64,000 bases of DNA, taken from positions 62,001 through 126,000 of the forward strand of contig JAUIRK010000997.1 of assembly GCA_030549495.1 (NCBI GenBank), in the 5' to 3' direction. Position numbers and translations under genes: made by a program. Below are positions 56,473 to 64,000 of this stretch, in pieces. Every line of letters starts with the position of its first letter. Position 1 is the stretch's first letter. This stretch comes from Nectonema munidae (Eukaryota; Nematomorpha; Nectonematoida; Nectonematidae). Under the pieces are notes generated by a model. That model worked only from the letters and a program-made list of their open reading frames with translations. It ran no database searches and was not told the DNA's origin.

Positions 56473-59400
56473 CTAATTGGGTGAATGGATGGGCAAGACA
56501 ATAAGTTTAGGTTCAATTACATTAATCAATTTATTAAGTTTGATGAGAAGGGATGGATAATAGATTAGGTCAGTTAGGGAGATAGGAAAACGTCCAAGAG
56601 TGCGCATTGTCGAGTTAATGAAATTTTCGCAGATTGTGTGGGTGTATTGACATGTAAAAATAATGTGGTAGGGTGACTCTGAAAATTCATGACATAAACG
56701 ACATAAGCTATCGTTAGAAATTTTTCGTTGAAGTAAGTATTCTTTGCAAGATACATGACCTGACAGCCATCTAATAAGAGGTCGGGTTATTTTGAAATTG
56801 CTTTGGCTCCATGTATATTGAATTGCTTGTACATTTGAGAATGAATTGGTTACACGCGACTTTGAAGAAATACTTTCCCTGTTCCAGATTTTATAAACGT
56901 GGTCAATAAAAACCAAGTTGAAAACTTTGAAGTGGGTGGAAAGGGACAAGACGGGTGAGAGATGACTTGCTTGCTTGGCTAAGATGTCGACATAGTGGTT
57001 TTCGTAGATATCAGTGTGGGATGGGCACCAATTAAAGCTTAAAGAGAATTTGTTAGATAAAAGGAGGAGTTTCGGATAAATGAGAGATATAAAGTAGGGA
57101 ATTCGGGAAGTCAGGTTGAGATGATGAATAGTGTTACGAGAATCAGTAAAAAAGCTTAAATGTTTGAAAGAAGAAAAAGACTGGATATTGGAAAGAAGAT
57201 GGTTACAAGCAGAGAGGATAGCAATTGATTCAGCTTCTGATGTGGAGAGTAAGGAATCAATTGGAGCTTGGAATTTGAAGAAAGGAGAAATTGAGAAAGG
57301 CTTAAAAAAGGCCCATGCTATTGAGCAATGATTTGAAGACTTCGAAGCATCGGAAAAGATACGCAAAATATGAGGGCTAATGCGAGATGTCAAAATAGAC
57401 GATTTTGCTAAACTGTTATTACGACAAATATTTAGAGAGTATGGAAGGGGTGATGAGGGATGCTTTAAAGTTATAGATGGCAAATTACGATGAACAAGGT
57501 GAACTTTCAAGTTAGGAGCAAAAGAGGAAAGTAGTGAGTTAAAGAAACTGAAGGAAGGCGTGATGTCAGAAAAATCGTGAGAAGTTAAGAGTGGAGGATT
57601 GCAAGATTTATACATGAAAATAAATCTCTTTAGTAAAATCTTTTTTAGTTGAAGATGGAGAGGAGGAATATCTAGCATAATTTCAAGTAAGCTAGTAGAG
57701 GTAGAGCGGAATGCCTTGGATATAGAGAGGAGACATAGCCTATGAATTTTAGAAAGTAGATGGAGCGAAGATGAATGAAGAAGAGCTAAGCCCCAGGAGA
57801 GAATACCGTATTGGATGATAGGAAGGACAATGCCGGTGTATATAAAACGAGAGTGAGAGACAGACAAGCCCCATTTGTAAGCAACGACTTTTTTTGTGGA
57901 AAAAATTATGAAGCTTAGCTTTTTGTATAAACTTTTGAAGTATTCCGTCCAACGTAAGTTGGATTGGAAAGTGAGCCCGAGATATTTAACAGATGATGAG
58001 GGTGTTATATAGGTCGAGTTTAAAGTGACACCAAGATTTGAAATTGATTTTCGAGTGAAATGGATCAACGACGTTTTAGATGGATTAAAGGAGATCTTGA
58101 ATGAGTTAGAAAATTTCACTAGAGATTTAAAAAAGGCTGAAATTCTATAAAGATTCTTAATAAGTGAGTCACTTGAGAAGGAGAAAACAATGTCATCAGA
58201 ATAACATTGAGCGAATTCTGTATTTGACCTAATAAAGTCGAGGATTGGATTGATTAGGACAATCCAGAGAATATCCGAGAGGCAACCACCTTGTGGTGTA
58301 GATAGAGAGAGAGAATGAACAGCAGAGAAGAATTTATATTTGAAGATGAGTTGTCTGTTTGAGAGGTAACTAGATATTAATTTTATAAGGTATTTGGGGT
58401 AGGCTTTAGATAATAGATTGGAAAGAATAGCAGGATGCCAAGCATTATTAAACGCATTGGATATGTCTAGGAAAATAGAAGAGCATATTTTTTTCTCTTG
58501 ATTTGATTTTTCAATGTAAGTGGAGAAGTTTGAAAGAGCGGATTCGGTATTTCTGAACGGTAGGTAAGCACATTGAAGATTATTAATGAGATTGTGGGAG
58601 TGAATTTGATATATAAGTCGACGTCTAATAATTTTTTCAAAAATTTTACCTAAGGCTGGAAGAATAGTGATGGGGCGCCAGTTGGAAGAAATGTTTAGAT
58701 CTTTATGTGGTTTCGGAATAAAAATGAGACGACCTATTTTCCAAATGGAAGGAAAGTGAGAAAGAGATAGAATAGAATTGAAGACTAAGATAAGGTGTTT
58801 GATGAAGAGATGAAATGATCTTTGAATATGTAAGGGAGTAATCAGATCAAAACTAGAAGAAGATCTAGAGTTAAGATTGTCGATAGTTTGGGTTATTTCC
58901 TTGATGGTGATCTCAGGGAATGAGGAATTCTGAATTTTAGAAAGTGAAAAGGCCACCTTAGCACGCAGTAATGAGTGATTCACGTCATCAAAAGTAGGTG
59001 AATCATGAGGGAAAAAAGAAGTAAGAAAAGAAGGATTGTGATAGATTTTGTTCGGGAGGAAAGAAGAATTGATGAAAGGAAGATCAGCTTGCTTTTTCTT
59101 ATTGGATAATGCGTTGATAATTTTCCAAGGATTTTTGCTTGCTTGAGAGGTGTATTTGATCCAAGAGTCTCTTTTCTCTTGCCTGATTGCAGATTTGAAA
59201 TCAGCTATACAACTTTGATATTTTAAAAGAGAAGGCGTGGTTCTTTGCTTTCTAAAACTTTTGAGAGCTTGACGTGCGGCTGACTTCAGGCGAGAAAGAT
59301 TTGAATTCCAGAAGAAAGCATTTTTCCTAGCAAACACACGATTTTTGGGAGTTGAAGAAGAAATGCTTTCAGAAATCGTATTGTTTAACTGAAGAGAGAA

Positions 59401-60216
59401 TTCTTCTAACTCTAAAGTAGAAGATAGAGAACGGTGGGCAGAAGGAAGATTCTTTTTAAGGGATTTGAGAAATGTTAGCCAATGGAGATGGTTATTTGTT
59501 GAAACGTATGTCGAACAGCTAGAGGTTGAGGTATCCATTTGAAAAGTGATAAAATGATGGTCAGAAGCTGATGGGTTGTCGGATATAGACCAGTTCAGGA
59601 TATGGCTGAGAGAAAACTTTGAGGTTAGAGTTAGATCAATGTGGGACGAAACAGGAGAATTTCTAACTGATTTAAAGAAAGTTGGTTCCTTGGATTTGTC
59701 GGCTAGAAAGAGTTCGTTTGAGGAAAGAAAAGATAACAGGACATTGCCTCTTGTATTTGCAGCGTAGTCCCAGAGTAGAGATCGTGCATTGGAGTCAGTA
59801 CAGATGATCAAGTGAAACTGATTTGAAAAATTATAAGAAATAAATGCTTTTGCATTACGGAGAGAAGTAGAGAATGATTCAGGGATAACGGTTGAATTAG
59901 AAGGAGAGCAATACAAGGAGCAGAAGAGGATTGGAGTTGGCTTCGAATGAACAAATGTGAAGAAATAACTCGTTGCGGAGAAAGATGGTAGAGGAGTGTG
60001 TGAAAGAGAGGATTTTATAACTATGCATGCTGAGTAGAAAGAGATAGGATTTCCAAAAAGAACTGAGTAACCACTAGGGATGTTAGGAAAAGACGAATTG
60101 ATGACATAAGGTTCATTGATAGAAAGAATATCATAAAAGTTACTGTATAGAATGTTTAACAGGTTGGACGATGCAATTGAGGAATGATTCAAATTTATAT
60201 GAAGAAAGTTCAACAT
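56473..60216 (-). CDS. LINE ORF2: endonuclease, reverse transcriptase, RNase H
   Basis: An uninterrupted 1247-residue polyprotein. Endonuclease at about residues 1-228, with INEPYV (E35), CTDSNA (D141, N143), SHIDL and SASDHH (D219, H220): all expected catalytic positions are present. Reverse transcriptase at about 480-760, with FIPKPHKD, NWRPITILPALGKIFEKII, LDISNAFNNAWHPAIL (D584), STPQGGCLSDILW and the catalytic box CYSDDIVF (672-675); this is YSDD where the usual box is YADD. RNase H at about 952-1085: D956, E994, D1025 and D1077 stand in FSDAS, TSEAES, FTDSRNT and HYVDILAK. A CCHC finger, CRLCHEFSESPYHIIFTC, is at 1172-1189. It starts at an ATG inside the ORF1 stop (ATGTTGA), which suggests translation by termination and restart. 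It would nick target DNA and reverse-transcribe its RNA there. Confidence 0.93.
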   Translation of the reverse strand: MLNFLHINLNHSSIASSNLLNILYSNFYDILSINEPYVINSSFPNIPSGYSVLFGNPISFYSACIVIKSSLSHTPLPSFSATSYFFTFVHSKPTPILFCSLYCSPSNSTVIPESFSTSLRNAKAFISYNFSNQFHLIICTDSNARSLLWDYAANTRGNVLLSFLSSNELFLADKSKEPTFFKSVRNSPVSSHIDLTLTSKFSLSHILNWSISDNPSASDHHFITFQMDTSTSSCSTYVSTNNHLHWLTFLKSLKKNLPSAHRSLSSTLELEEFSLQLNNTISESISSSTPKNRVFARKNAFFWNSNLSRLKSAARQALKSFRKQRTTPSLLKYQSCIADFKSAIRQEKRDSWIKYTSQASKNPWKIINALSNKKKQADLPFINSSFLPNKIYHNPSFLTSFFPHDSPTFDDVNHSLLRAKVAFSLSKIQNSSFPEITIKEITQTIDNLNSRSSSSFDLITPLHIQRSFHLFIKHLILVFNSILSLSHFPSIWKIGRLIFIPKPHKDLNISSNWRPITILPALGKIFEKIIRRRLIYQIHSHNLINNLQCAYLPFRNTESALSNFSTYIEKSNQEKKICSSIFLDISNAFNNAWHPAILSNLLSKAYPKYLIKLISSYLSNRQLIFKYKFFSAVHSLSLSTPQGGCLSDILWIVLINPILDFIRSNTEFAQCYSDDIVFSFSSDSLIKNLYRISAFFKSLVKFSNSFKISFNPSKTSLIHFTRKSISNLGVTLNSTYITPSSSVKYLGLTFQSNLRWTEYFKSLYKKLSFIIFSTKKVVAYKWGLSVSHSRFIYTGIVLPIIQYGILSWGLALLHSSSLHLLSKIHRLCLLSISKAFRSTSTSLLEIMLDIPPLHLQLKKILLKRFIFMYKSCNPPLLTSHDFSDITPSFSFFNSLLSSFAPNLKVHLVHRNLPSITLKHPSSPLPYSLNICRNNSLAKSSILTSRISPHILRIFSDASKSSNHCSIAWAFFKPFSISPFFKFQAPIDSLLSTSEAESIAILSACNHLLSNIQSFSSFKHLSFFTDSRNTIHHLNLTSRIPYFISLIYPKLLLLSNKFSLSFNWCPSHTDIYENHYVDILAKQASHLSPVLSLSTHFKVFNLVFIDHVYKIWNRESISSKSRVTNSFSNVQAIQYTWSQSNFKITRPLIRWLSGHVSCKEYLLQRKISNDSLCRLCHEFSESPYHIIFTCQYTHTICENFINSTMRTLGRFPISLTDLIYYPSLLIKLNKLINVIEPKLIVLPIHSPN

Positions 60217-61298
60217 TTAAGAGAGTTAAGAAGAGATTTGTGATTGGATAAGAGATTAGAGTTGAGTTGGATAAAGAAAGGGCAAGTGGATGATCCTGAG
60301 GAATGATTCTGTGAACAGTTAAAGCAGCTAAGTTTAGAATTGTCATTTAGGAACAGACAGTCTTGAGAGGAATGGCCTCTGTTTCCACAGTGAGAGCAAT
60401 TGGAAGACGTAGCCTTGCAGAAATGTTCAGAGTGTCCAAATTTCAAACACTTCTGACAATGACGCACTTTCGGAAGAGATACTTTAATATACAGGATAGT
60501 ATAATTGAGAATTACTCTGGGGTTATCCAGTAGATGTTTGCAAATTTGAGAATTGCTTGGCTTAAGGAGCGCAGTGTAAGAAGATTCTCCTACCTTGCCT
60601 ATTGTTCTCAGAGGGATCAGATTACCAATAGTTTTAATATTTAAATTTTCACTTGAGATAGCATTGGTAAGACTGTCTAGAGGTATAGTGTTGGGGATGC
60701 TTGTGAGAAAAAAGTTAGGAAGAAGAGGAGGAACATTTTCAACTTTGTGTCCCCTGTTGGACAGAGATTTCACAGCAAAATCTTTTTCTTTGCTTGAAGA
60801 AAATTGAAAAAGATGAGCTCCTGTAGAGGTGGATTTTGTTTTCGAGATAGAGAGTGAGTTAGAGTCTGTGTTCAGGTCCTTTACAATTGTTTTTCTGAAA
60901 GAGGCTTTTTCTACTCGGTCAGTAATAGGTTTAACAGGATTTATCATAATGGATAGCTTGGGGTCAAAGGCTTTTTTCAATGATGGAAGGGCCAATATCT
61001 TCGTTGGATTAGAGGATGGTTGTAGAGGTATAGAAGCTTTGCTTGCAACAGCGTTAGAGTAAGATTGTTGAATAGAAGGAGAAGAAATAGATGGATTGTT
61101 TTCGAATTGGTTGGCATGAATAAGAATTACTTCGGATCTAAGATTAGCGAAATCCAAAAGAGCCTCAGCTGGGAGAGAATGTTTAGCGATGAATTTGTCA
61201 AAAAGATCAAAAATTTTTTGTGAAGATGTATAAGGTGGGGTGGACATGTGTGTTGGACTGTCTATGTGAGCCCGTTTAGGTAGAGATGACATATCCAA
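60210..61298 (-). CDS. LINE ORF1: RNA-binding protein with three zinc knuckles
   Basis: Uninterrupted frame of 362 residues beginning MDMSSLPKRAHIDSPTHMST. The first 180 residues are rich in serine, lysine and proline. A folded middle part (about 160-275, with IGNLIPLRTIGKVGESSYTA) resembles the RRM-like region of R1, I and jockey ORF1 proteins. Three CCHC zinc knuckles follow at 281-294 (CQKCLKFGHSEHFC), 301-314 (CSHCGNRGHSSQDC) and 325-339 (CFNCSQNHSSGSSTC; the last spacing is one longer). Such proteins coat the element RNA and help to form the RNP with ORF2. It ends TGTTGA, overlapping the ORF2 start. Confidence 0.9.
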   Translation of the reverse strand: MDMSSLPKRAHIDSPTHMSTPPYTSSQKIFDLFDKFIAKHSLPAEALLDFANLRSEVILIHANQFENNPSISSPSIQQSYSNAVASKASIPLQPSSNPTKILALPSLKKAFDPKLSIMINPVKPITDRVEKASFRKTIVKDLNTDSNSLSISKTKSTSTGAHLFQFSSSKEKDFAVKSLSNRGHKVENVPPLLPNFFLTSIPNTIPLDSLTNAISSENLNIKTIGNLIPLRTIGKVGESSYTALLKPSNSQICKHLLDNPRVILNYTILYIKVSLPKVRHCQKCLKFGHSEHFCKATSSNCSHCGNRGHSSQDCLFLNDNSKLSCFNCSQNHSSGSSTCPFFIQLNSNLLSNHKSLLNSLKC

Positions 61299-61320
61299 GA
61301 AATAAACTCTAAAAAATTAA

Positions 61321-62215
61321 ACTTACCAAAGAAAACTACAATACTTAATTACTTTGAAAAGAGTAATTAAATAGCTAAGATATTTAAAATATTGAAATAA
61401 TTGTGAATTAAAATTAAGAGTGATACAAAAAAAAATAATTTATTTTTAAATTAAAACAGACTCTTTAAAATCAAAATTTCAGTTATTAAATGAGAAAAGC
61501 AAAGCAAAAGTAAATACTTAGTGTTTTTAATAATGTAATCAAACTTTTAAAAATCAAAAAAAAAAATATAAATAAAAATGAAATTGTCCTGTTAGTAGTT
61601 GGAGCAAAAACTGTAGATTCTGTCAGCTTATTTTACCATAAAAATGGTTACCGAAAAAATTTCCGAATTTTGAGTGATCATAATATAAAATCTATTGGTT
61701 AGATTCTTATGTAACTTTACAAAATTATATATTTTATAATGTTTTATTAGTATTTAAAATTTCAAGTCAATTCATTGATTATTTTAAAAGTTATTAAAGT
61801 TTTTCTTGTAAGCTTTTCTTGTAAGCTTTTCTGTCAGCTCATTTTGCCAGGACCGCATTTTTAGCATTATTTTTGAAATATAAATTACTAGCCGGTCCCG
61901 TGGACGTTTCGAGCGAAAATAATATAAATTTTTTGGAACTTAAGAAAATTTTTAGACAAAAGTTTGAACTCTAAATCTGTTTAGATTATCTATGCCACAA
62001 AACGTTATCGAGATTTTTTTGACTATTATTGAGTTCTAACCTTTGAGTAAGACTACTTCTATATTTAACGGTTTATAATTTAATAATTTTGAAGCTTAAT
62101 TAATGATTTCAATAAACTTAAAAATAGTGCCTTTATTGTTAATAAAATGGCAACTTCCACAAAATTTGACAATAATAAGGGATTTTAATATAGTGGATTT
62201 TTTTATTTTGAAAAT
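61321..62215. other. sequence upstream of the LINE, not assigned
   Basis: May include LINE 5' leader. CTGTCAGCTCATTTTGCC at 61832 and a related CTGTCAGCTTATTTTACC at 61619 resemble a phrase at 51285 in inverted form. No gene recognised. Confidence 0.4.
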
Positions 62216-62290
62216 GGTAGGTAGGTAGGTAGGTAGGTAGAGATGCCAAAGCACTTTCCATATGCTTGCAAATTGCTTAATGGGTTTTGA
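62216..62290 (-). mobile_element. LINE 3'-end fragment with TACC tail
   Basis: Six TAGG units (62216-62240, plus sense) followed by AGATGCCAAAGCAC and CATATGCTTGCA, matching the 3' end at 56303-56370 (CAAAGCAC, ATATGCTTGCA) with several differences. It marks the 3' end of another, diverged copy of the same LINE family on the same strand. Confidence 0.7.
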
Positions 62291-62819
62291 AGAAAAGAGA
62301 TACTACACCACTACTAACACATGCATTAGAACTTCTAATGCAGGAAACAAGGAAGAACTGAATTCAATTAGTGTAGATTCTAAGGATTGTAAAAAGTATA
62401 ATAACAAATTGAAAAAGTTGCAAATTTTGGGATTAGCTATAATTTTTCGGTGTATGAGTAAGTATATACAAATCCTGTTTTCACAAATCATCTTGTTTTC
62501 ACTACTTCATTTGTTTGGTTCTGTTTTGTTTATTTTACTTCATTTTATTTTTCATTGTTAATCTTATTTTTCTGTGTGAAATGGTACAAATAATTGGAGG
62601 TTTCACATATTATAAAAAAAAAGAAAGTAAGATTTTTTCTTTTTATTTATGAATTGTTACAGCAACAATGTTATGCACACTTCAAACTAGTAAAGTGTGT
62701 AAAGGTAAAAAATTAGAAATTATATAAATTAAAAACTGAGACAAAAGAATAGGCTTCTTTGTTTTTATGCAAATGTTTTGAGGTACGTAACTTTTGATTT
62801 CCATATCATTCATTTTATG

Positions 62820-63920
62820 TTAAGTGTTTTTAGCTATTGTTTGATGGTATCCCACATAAATGAAATTTTTGTGGATGGAACATTCCTACTAATTACCTAT
62901 TTTGTATAGCCTTTTGCCAGATAAAAAAGAATGTTCTTATCTGTAAGATATTTTACTGAATTATATTTGATAATACGGTAGATTTTTTCCAGAAAAATTT
63001 TTGAACAAATAAAACAGGCAGGAATAAAGAATGTTAAATACATAAATGGAGATTTTGTAATTTCAATAATCAACGCAGCCAAGAAAGTAATCTATTAATT
63101 CATTAGTTTTTTTATATTTACTTATTTATTAGGCTTATCCCAACAGTGAATATCACGGTTGTTTTTTTCATTATACTTCATCAATATATAAAAATTTAGT
63201 GAACTATGGGTTTAAAACTAAATACTGTAAGAATGAAACTTTTCGATTTACAGTAAGACTTATTTGGTCTTTTGCGTTTCTTCCTCCAAATCAAGTAAAA
63301 GTTAACGTTTTATTTGGACTTTTATTGAGCATTAATAATTTATGTGATTAGGTTGATATTATTTATAGAAGAATTAAAGTTTTACCAGAAGAAAAAATTT
63401 TTTTGAAAGATTTTTTTAACTATTTTGAAAAAAACATGGTTAAAGTGCTTTCTTCCAAATATATGGAATGTTTTTGATAGAAAAGTTAGAACTAATAATC
63501 ACTACGAGGGTTGGCATAATGGGTAATATTTATTATATGTCAAAAAAAGTTATGCATTTTTTCTTATATTTAAGCTTACGAAGTTCATTACCCGTTGAGC
63601 ACCCACATATTTGGGAAGTTCTTGAATTTTTTAAAAAAGAATAAACAAAAATAAGAAAATAAATTGACCTAATCGAATGTGGGAAAAGATTAGCGGCTTC
63701 AAAAGAAAATGAAGAAAAGTTTTTAAAAGAAACAAAAATTTTTCTTTCCTATTTAAAAAAAGTTTCTTCATTAATAATGAAGTCTAAAAGTCTTCAAATA
63801 AAAGGAAATGAGTTTGATGAAATTAATTTTTTAAAAATTAACGACAATCATATTCCTTTTTCTATAGACTGTTTGTTAATAATTTCAAAATTAATAAAGT
63901 TTTATTTCATCTTTTAGATA
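62820..63920 (+). mobile_element. second MULE transposase, decayed
   Basis: Plus-strand fragments in changing frames follow the order of a FLYWCH-MULE transposase: NEIFVDGTF (first aspartate, about 62860), PILYSLLPDKKECSYL (about 62898-62945), FEQIKQAGIKNVKYINGDFV then ISIINAAKKV (second aspartate, about 63002-63090), IYKNLVNYGFKTKYCKNETF (about 63188-63245), RLIWSFAFLPPNQV (about 63257-63300), NNHYEGWHN (about 63495-63520) and EHPHIWEVLEFFKKE (about 63598-63642). At least five frame changes or stops occur. No finger or terminal repeat was found, and the element reaches close to the right edge. Confidence 0.75.
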
Positions 63921-64000
63921 TAGTTGAAAATTTTATAGTGGTAAAAATATGTTGCAATTTATTATAAAGTTATACTAATTTACCATATTTAATTAATTAA

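Larger units (their letters stand above)
56303..61320 (-). mobile_element. R1/LOA-like LINE with both frames open
   Basis: A complete-looking non-LTR retrotransposon on the minus strand. ORF1 (61298-60210) and ORF2 (60216-56473) are uninterrupted and overlap by 7 bases. The 3' region holds an 18-T tract directly after the stop (minus sense), about 125 further bases, and ends in five to six TACC units (56303-56325). The 5' end is not defined. Similar 3'-terminal sequence with a TACC tail lies at 62216-62290, from a related copy upstream. Clade placement rests on the combination of an AP-type endonuclease, RNase H domain and CCHC-rich ORF1. Confidence 0.88.

Noticed and set aside
57131-57331. 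Plus-strand frames within 56.5-61.3 kb (for example at 57131, 59576, 60595)
   Set aside because: They are antisense to the intact LINE frames and have no independent support.
62262-62561. 99-codon frame as a host gene
   Set aside because: No similarity recognised; it starts within a LINE 3' fragment and its hydrophobic end reflects T-rich composition.

Overview
The window is eukaryotic, strongly AT-rich and dominated by repeats. It comes from an invertebrate, probably an arthropod; a copepod-like crustacean would fit the mix of FLYWCH-MULE, hAT, pogo/Tigger, piggyBac and R1/LOA-type LINE elements, but the species cannot be fixed from the sequence. No prokaryotic gene organisation is present and no retrovirus-like element was recognised.

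The only host gene I can identify is CPSF2 (CPSF100, the non-catalytic metallo-beta-lactamase/beta-CASP subunit of the pre-mRNA 3'-end cleavage complex). It runs on the minus strand from a start codon at 34262 to an exon ending at 1672, and continues beyond the left edge. Five exons are supported by protein similarity and matching splice phase (34262-34114, 34056-33897, 14337-14208, 13182-12978, 1893-1672); a sixth, very short one near 33.8 kb is tentative. Introns 1 and 2 are about 57-58 bp, while the next gap is about 19.5 kb and another is about 11 kb, both packed with transposons. The 3' splice site and first part of the 1.9-kb exon are tandemly duplicated (95 bp), and another exon is duplicated, inverted and broken just upstream of the gene (34.83-35.34 kb).

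Left part (0-12.8 kb): a broken piggyBac transposase, the leftmost CPSF2 exon, a LINE reverse-transcriptase tail, two abutting hAT elements beside an older hAT relic, two tandem arrays with units of about 145 bp, another internally deleted hAT, and a LINE endonuclease relic. Middle (12.8-38.2 kb): two CPSF2 exons, repeated blocks containing a tRNA-like SINE module and small non-autonomous elements, a nearly complete hAT with two breaks, a hAT relic next to a Tigger element, a FLYWCH-MULE with its terminal repeats, the 5' end of CPSF2, and a pogo-like element sitting in the inverted exon duplicate. From 38.23 to 44.87 kb there is an array of a 28-bp minisatellite, about 237 units, whose short relatives lie at 16.0, 18.5 and 23.0 kb.

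Right part (45-64 kb): a 5S-rRNA-like segment, a Tc1/mariner-type element whose terminal inverted repeats are themselves minisatellites, an AT-rich stretch without recognised genes, a hAT relic with a 254-bp non-autonomous element beside it, a tandem array with a unit of about 88 bp, an R1/LOA-like LINE with both reading frames open (56.3-61.3 kb, minus strand), and a second, decayed MULE transposase at the right edge.

The most notable items are the intact LINE with a YSDD catalytic box and a TACC-repeat tail, the duplicated splice acceptor in CPSF2, the minisatellite expansion, an inverted spacer between two copies of a hairpin repeat, and an insertion/empty-site pair that defines a non-autonomous hAT-like family.
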